Shown in pieces: positions 1 through 8,239 of a DNA stretch of 49,179 nucleotides (the stretch's first letter is position 1; each line of letters begins with the position of its first letter). A program made the translations under genes and the position numbers. The notes beneath the pieces are model-generated. The model was not told the origin of the DNA. It did not search any database and saw only the letters and a list, made by a program, of their open reading frames with translations. Where the stretch lies: positions 1-49,179 of the forward strand of contig NZ_LMTZ01000165.1 of NCBI RefSeq assembly GCF_001456025.1, given 5' to 3'. This DNA comes from Mastigocoleus testarum BC008 (lineage in GTDB: Bacteria; Cyanobacteriota; Cyanobacteriia; Cyanobacteriales; Nostocaceae).

Positions 1-171
1 AATTCGGGATAAGTCCTCTTCTAATCCTTTTGGTTGGTCATGGATACCTGAGTAACTCCTTACCCCGGAATTTTGAGGGGATACTATAAAACTTTGTGTT
101 TAAAAACGTTTAGAAAATTTTTTTTCGCGCAAATATAGCCAAATAAATTTAGAAAACAGGAGCTACTTCTA

Positions 172-798
172 TCATTTTGCACTAGTTGACTGGGCAGTAA
201 TAACTTGCAGTAAATTTTGGAGTTTGAAATCATTCCAACTCAAAGTTTCAGAAGTTTCAATTCTTAAATCTCCCTGCTTAAGATGAGTTATTAACGCAGA
301 ATCATTTTTAAGGGTGTGAAAAAGAGCATCTGCAAGCTGTAATTGATTTCGGGGAAAAGTGTAGTAAACTCTATCTTTCTCAATCCTAACTTCTTTTGGT
401 AAGGCTCCATTAGGAATTTTTCCTCCCAAAAATACTTTCCAACCTGCAATTAAAGAACGATAAATAATTGATTCAGTTTCAAACTGAGGAGATTTTGATA
501 AGCGAATTTCACCTTCAAGGGAATCTTGGTTAAGAGTTATTTTTTCTGGAGTGAAATGTAATTGAACTAGAACTTTCTGATGTTCGATTGTTGCAGTTAA
601 TCCTTCTTCTGGGTGTGTTTGTAAACTTTTTAGTTGCTCAACTCTAGATTCGGCTTGTTGACACAGAAGTAAAACTGTTTTCTCCCTTAAAATCAATTGC
701 TTAGCTTCTAAGCTAAATTTAATATATTCTTCAAGAGTTTTCTGTAATAATTTTCTGGACTCTTGAAATGTCGCTTTAAGTTTGTTAAATACGCTCAT
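172..798 (-). CDS. Hypothetical protein, N-terminal coiled coil
   Basis: A 208-residue protein that I do not recognise. Residues 1-60 are rich in Lys, Glu, Leu and Gln and look like a long amphipathic helix or coiled coil. The rest is mixed and ends in a short Ser/Thr-rich tail. There is no signal peptide and no membrane helix, so it is probably cytoplasmic. The ATG start at 798 is the only good start. It lies downstream of the GUN4-fusion gene on the same strand with a gap of about 208 bp. The gap contains a dispersed-repeat end (CTTCGGACTTACGCAA), so co-transcription is possible but not shown. The short helical partner arrangement is why I suspect a functional link to the GUN4 protein. That link is inference. 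Confidence 0.6.
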   Translation of the reverse strand: MSVFNKLKATFQESRKLLQKTLEEYIKFSLEAKQLILREKTVLLLCQQAESRVEQLKSLQTHPEEGLTATIEHQKVLVQLHFTPEKITLNQDSLEGEIRLSKSPQFETESIIYRSLIAGWKVFLGGKIPNGALPKEVRIEKDRVYYTFPRNQLQLADALFHTLKNDSALITHLKQGDLRIETSETLSWNDFKLQNLLQVITAQSTSAK

Positions 799-1006
799 AT
801 TTAAGTTAATTGAAAAAAATAAAGCTCTTGAGTTTAGGGAAAGAATTTATTTAAAGTATAACTGTCTTGATTCATTAAATTGATAGCACTTCGGACTTAC
901 GCAACTGACATATTTTTATATTCCTAGTAAGCGATTTATCGCTTCTTCTTGTTACTAAAGTGCCAACTATAAACTGACTTATTAGATAAATCGGGGATCT
1001 TGTTCT

Positions 1007-2788
1007 TCACAACTTCCAAGTGAGAGACTCTAAAAAACTTGCCGCACTCCATCCTTGACCTGCTACTGCCACTGGAAAATGCCCTAATGGTGCATTGAGG
1101 GTGAAGTTTAGGTAAGAAGATAGCAGACAGCCATTGATTACACGCCAGCCTACAGCCTCGCAGAAACGTGCATAAATTTTATTATTATCAAATTCACCTA
1201 ATTTGTCAGACTCTTCAGACTCTTCTTGCCAAATACGCTTTTGAACACTAAAACCAAAGCGCCCCTTACTATATTTAAGCCAAAATTTGTCAATAATGCG
1301 GAAGTCATCAGCAGAAACGTTGTTGGCATATTCTGAACTCATTTTATATTCTTGTTTAGATAGTTGAAATATTATTTCTGCTGTTTCATTGTCAGCTTCT
1401 TGCCAATTCTCAGTTGCAAGTAAATCACATAGTTTTGTATATATTCCTAACTCTTCTTCCTCTGAATTATCTATGATTTCCGATTCATCCCGAATTTTGA
1501 AGTAGTAATAGAGATTTGCTATCGCTAAATCGGAAGCTTGCTGTAAATTCTTTGGAACTAATGTTTTGTAACCAGCAAGAGCACCTTGTTCATTAATGTG
1601 GGCTTTATAATCTTCGCGCAGTTCTGGCTGAAACATAAATCTTAACTGGTCGCGGAGGGAGTAGAAGTGAGATTTTTCGCTTAGGTTTTCGTATGCAAGT
1701 TGTTCGGGTGGTACTGCTAATGCGATTGTGCTTTGATCGGTTTGTGGGGTGTCTTTATACTCTGAAGAATTGAATTCTGAAGTATTGAAATCAGCACTGC
1801 TTAAAAGTTTAAGTCCTGAAGGGGAGAGCGATCGCACCCAATTAACTTGGTTTTTCCATGTTTCCACAACTGCTAAATCATGGTTGCGAATGCGGCTAAG
1901 TTCTGGAAATAGAAAATCGAGTTCATCATATGATTCACACTTAGCGACCGTCATACAGGCGCGATCGCGAATATCCTCTTCTAAATGACCGAGTCTGTCG
2001 CTAACTGCTGATACTTCGTTTTGCACTTGGTAAGTAACAACAATTGTCTGTTCTATAGCCCAAGCACATTCTAATCGACGCAGTTGTCCTGCGATACAAT
2101 TTTCTTCCAATAATTGAGGGTTTGTATAACCTGCTAATGCTTCAAATAACATTCCTCGTACTGCATCGATTTCAGCATTTCTACGATCATCATCTTTGAT
2201 TTGCATCGCTGACCGAAAACGTTGCAAAGCTTGGGAAAACAGCCCATATGCTTGTACTAAAATTACCCGATGTTGTTCAAATTTAATATCTTGAGCTACT
2301 TCTTCAATAATTTGTCTAATTTCGGCTCCTTGCTTTTTAAGAGCTTGTTTTAAATCAATAAAACCATTTTTAACCTCCAAACGCATTTGCTCAACTTCTT
2401 TACGGAGTTTGAGGGTTTGCTGTAAATTAACTGCACCCAGCGCCACACTAGCTACAGTACCTACACCAATTAATGCGGTGGTAGCTTGCAGTACTCCCAC
2501 GCTATTTTGTAAAGTTTGTAACCCAGATTGTAAAGCACCAATTTGTTGGTAGGTCTCTTGAAAACCCATGTGAGTTTGAATTATATTTGCTCCCTTCGTG
2601 ACGAACTGGAGCGGAGAAATTAGAGGTGACAAGGGATTACCATCAACTGTAGCTGCAACAGCATGAGCAACAAATTTACCTGTTACAGCGTCTCGCGCCA
2701 TACCAATAGGTATTCCATTGCTAAAAACTTGTGCATATTTTCCTGCTTCGATACCAGCTTCAATTGCAGGTGAGAAGTTAAACAACAT
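1007..2788 (-). CDS. GUN4-domain protein fused to a helical, membrane-associated N-terminal region
   Basis: 593 residues. The C-terminal part (about 448-572) is a GUN4 domain: a helical region LCDLLATENWQEAD, then the hallmark motif FRIIDKFWLKYSKGRFGFSV, then VGWRV and FTLNAPLGHFP. In its classical form GUN4 binds porphyrins and bilins and stimulates Mg-chelatase, but that protein is only about 230 residues and lacks this N-terminal extension. Here the N-terminal 400 residues contain a hydrophobic Gly/Ala-rich stretch (about 103-121, TALIGVGTVASVALGAV), a long coiled coil (about 125-170, LRKEVEQMRLEVKNG) and further helices. A plain chlorophyll-biosynthesis role is therefore unlikely. GUN4 domains fused to signalling or effector modules are known in cyanobacteria. 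Function as a tetrapyrrole-sensing membrane effector is inference. Confidence 0.8.
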   Translation of the reverse strand: MLFNFSPAIEAGIEAGKYAQVFSNGIPIGMARDAVTGKFVAHAVAATVDGNPLSPLISPLQFVTKGANIIQTHMGFQETYQQIGALQSGLQTLQNSVGVLQATTALIGVGTVASVALGAVNLQQTLKLRKEVEQMRLEVKNGFIDLKQALKKQGAEIRQIIEEVAQDIKFEQHRVILVQAYGLFSQALQRFRSAMQIKDDDRRNAEIDAVRGMLFEALAGYTNPQLLEENCIAGQLRRLECAWAIEQTIVVTYQVQNEVSAVSDRLGHLEEDIRDRACMTVAKCESYDELDFLFPELSRIRNHDLAVVETWKNQVNWVRSLSPSGLKLLSSADFNTSEFNSSEYKDTPQTDQSTIALAVPPEQLAYENLSEKSHFYSLRDQLRFMFQPELREDYKAHINEQGALAGYKTLVPKNLQQASDLAIANLYYYFKIRDESEIIDNSEEEELGIYTKLCDLLATENWQEADNETAEIIFQLSKQEYKMSSEYANNVSADDFRIIDKFWLKYSKGRFGFSVQKRIWQEESEESDKLGEFDNNKIYARFCEAVGWRVINGCLLSSYLNFTLNAPLGHFPVAVAGQGWSAASFLESLTWKL

Positions 2789-2951
2789 ATTAAATATTCT
2801 TTGCTTGTTAAAAAATTAATAATTTGTTTAAACCTAGCTGCTACTGATAAATAAAAGTAACCGTATTTACTCAGTACATAGATAAATATTCCTTAAAGAC
2901 TGGGAATACTAAGCACGAGAAATTTGAATTTTGGTTTGGTAGATAAACATC

Positions 2952-3325
2952 ATGGATATGTCACTAGTTAGCACTGAACAACAGTTTGCTATATCTTACG
3001 AAGAGTTGAAAAAATTTCGAGAAAATCGAATGACCAAATTAAAAGAAAAATTGTGGAGGAAGGACTCAAAAAGTTTTATGAGTCTCCAGAAAAAGTTGAC
3101 GAGAAATTGAAGGTATTTATTAATACAGTATTTAATAGTAAAATTAAGTCAGTGAGCCACGTCATTGATCAAGCGATTTCACTCTACGAAAACCTCCTAG
3201 AACAACAAGAAAAAGCTCATCAAGGAACTTTAGAAGAACGTGAAGCTGATAAGACGTGGATTTCTCAAAAGCGTCAGGAACTTGAACAGGTGCATAAAGA
3301 TATTCAATCAGTTACCAAACTTTAA
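2952..3325 (+). CDS. Small coiled-coil protein, apparently split by a -1 frameshift
   Basis: The open frame with a usable start runs from GTG 3053 to 3325 (90 residues, begins EEGLKKFYESPEKVDEKL). The first part of the likely ancestral protein lies just upstream in another frame: ATG 2952 opens MDMSLVSTEQQ followed by EELKKFRENRMTKLKEK, then hits a stop at 3110. Joining the frames at the run of five A at 3046-3050 gives an uninterrupted helical protein of about 124 residues (TKLKEK-IVEEGLKKFYES). One extra A would restore the frame. The product is Lys/Glu-rich and almost entirely helical, with no recognised domain. It is divergent from the GUN4-fusion gene and shares its 163-bp upstream region. 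The alternatives are a real mutation, a sequencing error, slippage, or a genuine short protein starting at GTG 3053. Confidence 0.55.
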
Positions 3326-3338
3326 ATATTCTCCTTAA

Positions 3339-4325
3339 TTACCGAGAAAAATTCTGTTCAACAAGCCTTGAAAAACTCTCAAAATTTCGCCTAACCCAAT
3401 CCATTCCAACTTCATTATTAAGTTTGATATGTTGGGGCACATTAGGATAAAGTTTTCCCAAAATATCAGCATCCTGTTCTAAAACTATTTCTACAAGTCG
3501 TAGAAGACTTTTTTTAATGAAATGAGGAATGGGAATATGCGCCTTCATAAACATCAAAATAAATACACGAGAGTATTTTGATGATTCTGGAACATAAAAA
3601 TGACACTCTTTGAGACTAAAAATTGGACTTTCACCGTGCATCACCGCCATACAAGGAAAAAAGTTTTCTAAATGAGCCTCAAGCACTTTTGGCATAATTA
3701 GCAGGGCTGGGTTTTTAATAATCTCACCAAATTTGGGATTTTTTCTCGGTTGTTCGACGTAAGCATGGGAATGAAAACCTTCGTCAATGAACTGCTTCAA
3801 ATGTACTTCTTCAATCTCAAACAACTGGCGATGAGTACCATTTTGATGGTTATAGTCGTGCATGTTCAGCAGCAGAGTTAGGAAGTCGGTCCTAATACTG
3901 CGATCGCAAAAACCAATAAACTCATGTTCTGCTGCAATCTCATTCATAATGGTTGGAATCGGAATCTTAGGTTCACAACTACCATAGGACCAGATAAATT
4001 CCCCTTGAACGATTAACTCTAGTGGTTTTATCAAAGATTTAGTTGGTTTGTTGGAACCGGGTATAGTCGTGCAACCTGCAGCATCAAATTCCAATGCATG
4101 AAATGGACAAACCACCACACTATTTCTATCCCGATTAGTTGCGCACCATCCCTCCGATAGCATTGCTCCCATATGTGGACAAGCATTTGGTAAACAATTA
4201 ATGTTACCCATGCGATCTAGCCAAAGGACATAATCTTTATCTTGAAGTGAAACTTTCACTGGTTGATTAGGCTTAAGCATGGCGCGATGTGCTAACAACC
4301 ACGGTGCTCCTTGCAACATATTCAT
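3339..4325 (-). CDS. Rieske [2Fe-2S] non-haem iron oxygenase
   Basis: 328 residues. The N-terminal Rieske domain has both ligand pairs: Cys49-x-His51 (NACPHMGAM) and Cys73-x2-His76 (VVCPFHALEFD). The spacing between pairs is 21 residues, longer than the usual 15-17. The C-terminal domain has the mononuclear iron site Asp157-x2-His160-x4-His165 (DYNHQNGTH), with a likely acidic ligand in LEQDADIL near 285. It should therefore be an active O2-dependent hydroxylase or dioxygenase that needs a reductase partner. No reductase gene is adjacent. The substrate cannot be read from the sequence; this group includes pheophorbide and chlorophyllide oxygenases and aromatic-ring hydroxylases. It is preceded on the same strand by an AraC-type regulator, which may control it. 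Confidence 0.85.
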   Translation of the reverse strand: MNMLQGAPWLLAHRAMLKPNQPVKVSLQDKDYVLWLDRMGNINCLPNACPHMGAMLSEGWCATNRDRNSVVVCPFHALEFDAAGCTTIPGSNKPTKSLIKPLELIVQGEFIWSYGSCEPKIPIPTIMNEIAAEHEFIGFCDRSIRTDFLTLLLNMHDYNHQNGTHRQLFEIEEVHLKQFIDEGFHSHAYVEQPRKNPKFGEIIKNPALLIMPKVLEAHLENFFPCMAVMHGESPIFSLKECHFYVPESSKYSRVFILMFMKAHIPIPHFIKKSLLRLVEIVLEQDADILGKLYPNVPQHIKLNNEVGMDWVRRNFESFSRLVEQNFSR

Positions 4326-4356
4326 AACCTAGTACATATAAAATGTAAGTCTGTAG

Positions 4357-4402
4357 AGACGCGACAGAGACTAACGCCGACTTAGCAGGCTTCGTCGCGT
4401 CT
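4357..4402. repeat. Palindromic intergenic element between the Rieske and AraC genes
   Basis: A perfect 9-bp inverted repeat, AGACGCGAC (4357-4365) and GTCGCGTCT (4394-4402), encloses 28 bases. GC-rich dispersed palindromes of this type are common in filamentous cyanobacteria. On the minus strand it sits between the AraC gene and the Rieske gene, so it could act as an attenuating hairpin. It lacks a T run, so a terminator is unlikely. Confidence 0.5.
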
Positions 4403-4531
4403 TTAGATATCATGTTTCTACAATAAAATTAAATTTATTAGCGCCAATAATTAATTAGTTTAGCGTTGCAAATATAACCTTGTATCGCGCAATATTCCGA
4501 AAATTAGCGTAATCTTCCAACTAAATAAAAT

Positions 4532-5428
4532 TTAGAGCGCCTTCTTAAATTCTCGAGGAGTAACGCCAACGTATTTCCGAAAAACCTTTGCAAAATGACT
4601 TTGACTTTGGAAACCAACCAACTGGGAAACTTGTATTACTGAAAATTCTTCGTCACAAGCAAGTAAATGCTTTGCTCTCTCAACTCGACATTTGGTCACA
4701 TATTGATGAGGCGCTATTCCCATAGATTGCTTAAACAAAGTGGCAAAATAATGGGGACTCATGTGCACAACGTGACTCATTTGGGCTAATGATAAATTTT
4801 GGTCTAAATTATCGTTGATATAGGCAATAGCTTGTTGTAATTTCTGCTTCGATAGTCCACTCGCGTATTCTCTAATGATAATTTTTTGCGTCGAATAACG
4901 TTTCAACAAATGTATCGCCAGCATATTTGCTGCAGACTCTACATAAAGGCGACTATCAAACACACTAATTTCTAATTCTCTTTTAACTGAAAGTCCAATT
5001 TGTTGAATCAGTGGATCGTGAGTTTGTAGTTGCTTTAAAATTTCAACCTCATCAAAGCTAACCGATTCACAAGCAGCACGGAGGATAAATTCTGGTTCAA
5101 AGCAAAGAACAATAAATCCTAACTCCTCCTCGAACTCTACCGCAGGTGTAATTTGATTAGCTGGAAAAATGCCTACATCACCAGATTCATAGTATTTACG
5201 TTGCCATTGTCCATTGATATTAAATTTTGCCTGAAAATTATTAGTACCAATACCAATAACATGTTGGGGAGCACAAGTTTGAGAAACCTGCAAATTCAAT
5301 TGGCGATGATAGGCGAAATAAAAACCATTCCACAAAAGTGATGGGCTATAAATAATCAGGGGTTTGGGTAGGATTTGCTTTATACTCTCTGGTTCGGCTG
5401 CATTAATTTTCAGAGGCTGCTTTCCCAT
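4532..5428 (-). CDS. AraC/XylS-family transcriptional regulator
   Basis: 298 residues. The C-terminal 100 residues form the double helix-turn-helix of the AraC family: LSLAQMSHVVHMSPHYFATL, then FKQSMGIAPHQYV, and the second unit VIQVSQLVGFQSQSHFAKVF ending in VGVTPREFKK. The N-terminal 190 residues resemble the cupin-like ligand-binding half of family members (for example YYESGDVGIFPANQ). The length is typical. It is the gene upstream of the Rieske oxygenase on the same strand with a 206-bp gap, which suggests that it regulates that gene and perhaps itself. The inducer is unknown. Confidence 0.88.
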   Translation of the reverse strand: MGKQPLKINAAEPESIKQILPKPLIIYSPSLLWNGFYFAYHRQLNLQVSQTCAPQHVIGIGTNNFQAKFNINGQWQRKYYESGDVGIFPANQITPAVEFEEELGFIVLCFEPEFILRAACESVSFDEVEILKQLQTHDPLIQQIGLSVKRELEISVFDSRLYVESAANMLAIHLLKRYSTQKIIIREYASGLSKQKLQQAIAYINDNLDQNLSLAQMSHVVHMSPHYFATLFKQSMGIAPHQYVTKCRVERAKHLLACDEEFSVIQVSQLVGFQSQSHFAKVFRKYVGVTPREFKKAL

Positions 5429-5850
5429 TACTATTTACACTTCTGATTTTTATGTTTTTGGATTTTTATTTTTTTATTTAATTATCTCATTAATATAAAT
5501 AGTGATTATTTGCGATCGCAACTGAAATTTTCCTGATTTCCCAAATTTTGCATCAATTCTCGAGGAAGATTTAAGTCAAAGATTAAACACATATTAACTT
5601 TTTTGTCGTAAATGTTACTTTTTTTAATATTGGAATGTATAAAATTTCAAAATACGTGTTGTATATAACACTAATGCATCAATAAAAGCCTAATTACATG
5701 TAGTGTATATCTACAAATGCAAATCAAGTTTTTGAAATATTTATTAATATAAGTATATGTATCTTTTTGTCTTATTCAGTTAATCAAGGTGCAGGAGTAT
5801 TTGAAATCAGTCAGTTAGCCGCTCGATTTAATTATTCAGCAACGGAATAA
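5429..5850. other. Divergent intergenic region, no gene seen
   Basis: This stretch separates the AraC gene (minus) from a small membrane-protein gene (plus) and should hold both promoters. It is AT-rich, carries one HIP1 octamer near 5513, and has a loose inverted similarity between GTTGTATATAACAC and a downstream TAGTGTATATCTAC. No reading frame or RNA gene was recognised. Confidence 0.5.
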
Positions 5851-6075
5851 ATGGTCATGGAAAACCAGCAAAAACAAGATTCTAAGGATTTTGTAGGTAA
5901 TCTCAAAAATGGAATTTGGTTATTTGGTGTCTCTAGTTGGTTGTTTGGGATTACAGACAGAAGTATTGCTTCTTTTTCCGATGGTTACCTATCTGCGTTA
6001 GATTTGACACAACTATTTACAGCAGCAACTTTCTTTGTTGCTTGGTTGTTTTTAAAACCAATGTCTAAGGTTTAG
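5851..6075 (+). CDS. Small membrane protein, two predicted helices
   Basis: 74 residues. A short polar N-terminus is followed by two hydrophobic segments, about 22-36 (GIWLFGVSSWLFGI) and about 53-69 (LFTAATFFVAWLFL), and a short basic tail. The second ATG at 5857 is better placed for the upstream GGAA, so the true start may be two codons later (MENQQKQ). No family is recognised. It stands alone, faces ftsH convergently, and is followed by a strong bidirectional terminator, which supports its being transcribed. An inner or thylakoid membrane location is likely. Confidence 0.6.
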   Translation: MVMENQQKQDSKDFVGNLKNGIWLFGVSSWLFGITDRSIASFSDGYLSALDLTQLFTAATFFVAWLFLKPMSKV

Positions 6076-6078
6076 GGT

Positions 6079-6113
6079 CAGTTGTCAGTTAACAGTTAAC
6101 AGTTAACAGTTAT
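6079..6113. repeat. Short tandem heptanucleotide repeat
   Basis: Five consecutive 7-bp units (CAGTTGT, then three CAGTTAA, then CAGTTAT) lie right after the stop codon of the small membrane protein. Tandem heptamers (STRR type) are characteristic of heterocystous cyanobacteria. Confidence 0.85.
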
Positions 6114-6199
6114 GAGATATCAAATATCAATTAACTGTTGGTGATTCACAATTCCCAATTCCAAGTCGCATATGCCGCAAGGCGTATCTCCAAAAAACT

Positions 6200-6246
6200 A
6201 GGGTAGTTCTCAGCTCAAATCAAAATTGAGATGTGAGAACTACCCT
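6200..6246. terminator. Bidirectional intrinsic terminator between convergent genes
   Basis: A perfect 13-bp inverted repeat, AGGGTAGTTCTCA (6200-6212) and TGAGAACTACCCT (6234-6246), with an inner 5-bp stem CTCAA/TTGAG (6214-6218 and 6226-6230). It is followed by GAATTTTTAA on the plus side and preceded by CCAAAAAACT, which gives a T run on the minus strand. It lies between the converging small membrane protein and ftsH genes and can serve both. Confidence 0.85.
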
Positions 6247-6309
6247 GAATTTTTAAAGTTAGGAATTTAGAGTTAGGAATTTTCCTAACTCTTATTTGAT
6301 TTTGGTTAA

Positions 6310-8151
6310 TTAAGCAAATGCTGCAGTTTTGACATCATTATTTGCGAGGATATCCTGCAATTCTTCCGCGTCAACGGTTTCTTTTTCAACTAACATATCA
6401 GCTAGTTGATCGAGAATGTGGCGGTTACCTTCTAAGACATCTTTAGCACGCTTGTAAGCTGAATCAACTAATTTGCGAACTTCTTCGTCAATTGAAGCTG
6501 CTGTTTCTTCAGAAAAATCACGTTCTGACATGATGTCGCGACCGAGGAACATGTTACCTTGCTGGCGACCCAGAGCAACTGGTCCTAAGCGATCGCTCAT
6601 ACCAAAACGAGTAATCATCTGACGTGCAACGCGAGCTACTTGTTGTAAGTCGTTGGAAGCACCGGTAGTAACTTCTTCTTCACCGAAGATGATTTCTTCA
6701 GCAATTCGACCACCTAAAGCCACAGCCATTTGATTTTCTAAATAGGAACGGCTGTATAAACCAGTATCCATTCTGTCTTCGCTAGGGGTGAACCAAGTTA
6801 AACCACCAGCACGACCGCGAGGAATAATACTGATTTTTTGTACGGGGTCATAATCAGGCATTAAAGCACCAACTAAAGCGTGACCAGCTTCGTGGTAAGC
6901 AACCAAAGTTTTGCGCTTCTCGCTCATTACCCGATCTTTCTTCTCTGGTCCAGCTAAGACGCGATCGATGGCATCATTGATTTCGTCCATCGAAATTTCA
7001 GTTAAATTGCGTCTTGCAGCCAAAATAGCAGCTTCGTTGAGTAGGTTAGATAAATCCGCACCTGTGAAACCAGGGGTCCGACGAGCAATTTTATCCAAGT
7101 CCACATCTTTCCCTAAGGTTTTACCACGGGCATGAACTTTAAGAATTTCGCTACGTCCGGAGTAGTCGGGGCGATCTACAACTACTTGACGGTCAAAACG
7201 ACCGGGACGCAATAAAGCAGCGTCTAATACATCTGGACGGTTGGTTGCAGCAATAATGATGATACCGGTGTTACCTTCAAAACCATCCATTTCTGTCAGT
7301 AACTGGTTGAGTGTTTGTTCTCTTTCGTCGTTACCACCACCTAAACCAGCACCACGTTGACGACCTACAGCGTCAATTTCATCGATGAATACGATACAAG
7401 GAGCATTAGCTTTCGCTTGTTCGAACAAGTCACGGACGCGAGATGCACCCACACCCACAAACATTTCTACAAACTCGGAACCAGAGATGGAGAAGAAGGG
7501 AACACCTGCTTCGCCCGCAACAGCACGAGCCAATAAAGTTTTACCAGTTCCAGGAGGTCCAACGAGTAGAACGCCTTTGGGAATTTTTGCTCCTACAGCA
7601 GTGAAGCGATCTGCATTTTTTAGGAAGTCAACAACCTCGTTGAGTTCCAACTTGGCTTGATCGATACCAGCAACATCACCGAAAGTAACCTGGGTTTGTG
7701 GCTCCATTTGTACTCTGGCTTTGGACTTACCAAAGTTCATTGCTTGGCTACCAGGACCATTTTGGGCACGACGTAGCAAGAAGAACAAACCAACCAAAAG
7801 CAAAATTGGGAAGAAGAGGCTGCTGAGTACTCTAAACCAAACTCCTTCATCAGATGGCGGTAAAACAGAAATATCTACACCCTTTGCACTCAAGGTATTG
7901 ATAAGTTGCGGATCGTTAACTAAATTAACAATTCTCTTTTCTGTATCATCACTTGGAGTAACTACGGCTGTAGTCCTATCCGAGCTAATGCTAACTTTTT
8001 CTACCTTACCTTCTTCGACTTTTTGAATAAATTGACTGTATCGCCATGTCTCTTTACCTTGGGGTTGCTTTTCAAAAAATGCTGTCCCTAAAGCAATGAC
8101 AACAATAAAAAGCAGCACGTACAGCCCCGCATTTCTCCATCTTTTATTCAC
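6310..8151 (-). CDS. ftsH: ATP-dependent zinc metalloprotease FtsH (FtsH1/FtsH3 type)
   Basis: 613 residues, full length. Two N-terminal membrane helices (about 9-26 and 107-127) flank a short lumenal or periplasmic domain. The AAA+ module has Walker A GPPGTGKT (198-205), Walker B FIDEID (255-260) and the second region of homology (ATNRPDVLD to RPGRFDR). The zinc site is HEAGH (420-424), with a further ligand Asp501 in GASNDLQQV. The N-terminus MNKRWRNAGLY and the lumenal domain fit the cyanobacterial FtsH1/FtsH3 group rather than FtsH2. FtsH1/3 complexes degrade membrane and regulatory proteins at the plasma membrane, and FtsH3 also pairs with FtsH2 for photosystem II repair. The start is GTG at 8151, fixed by a strong ribosome site ten bases upstream. 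Confidence 0.97.
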   Translation of the reverse strand: MNKRWRNAGLYVLLFIVVIALGTAFFEKQPQGKETWRYSQFIQKVEEGKVEKVSISSDRTTAVVTPSDDTEKRIVNLVNDPQLINTLSAKGVDISVLPPSDEGVWFRVLSSLFFPILLLVGLFFLLRRAQNGPGSQAMNFGKSKARVQMEPQTQVTFGDVAGIDQAKLELNEVVDFLKNADRFTAVGAKIPKGVLLVGPPGTGKTLLARAVAGEAGVPFFSISGSEFVEMFVGVGASRVRDLFEQAKANAPCIVFIDEIDAVGRQRGAGLGGGNDEREQTLNQLLTEMDGFEGNTGIIIIAATNRPDVLDAALLRPGRFDRQVVVDRPDYSGRSEILKVHARGKTLGKDVDLDKIARRTPGFTGADLSNLLNEAAILAARRNLTEISMDEINDAIDRVLAGPEKKDRVMSEKRKTLVAYHEAGHALVGALMPDYDPVQKISIIPRGRAGGLTWFTPSEDRMDTGLYSRSYLENQMAVALGGRIAEEIIFGEEEVTTGASNDLQQVARVARQMITRFGMSDRLGPVALGRQQGNMFLGRDIMSERDFSEETAASIDEEVRKLVDSAYKRAKDVLEGNRHILDQLADMLVEKETVDAEELQDILANNDVKTAAFA

Positions 8152-8161
8152 CGAGGTCGAT

Positions 8162-8167
8162 CCTCCT
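8162..8167 (-). promoter_or_regulatory. Strong ribosome binding site of ftsH, decides a GTG start
   Basis: On the minus strand this reads AGGAGG and is separated by ten bases from GTG at 8151. It supports the GTG start and predicts efficient translation. Confidence 0.75.
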
Positions 8168-8239
8168 ATTAATTTGCGTATGAGGGCGTTTATAAGAAAT
8201 ATGTTAACTTATCTTAAGGTATACCAGAATGCCTACACA

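Noticed and set aside
1..171. Possible partial gene at the left edge
   Set aside because: No open frame of useful length reaches the edge. A weak CCCC/GGGG hairpin at 64-81 is too short to call a terminator.
1749..1988. Plus-strand frame of 79 codons
   Set aside because: It is antisense to the GUN4-fusion gene, whose protein is clearly real over this stretch, and it has no recognisable domain.
6911..8026. Plus-strand frames opposite ftsH
   Set aside because: Antisense to a highly conserved gene; the products have no family features.
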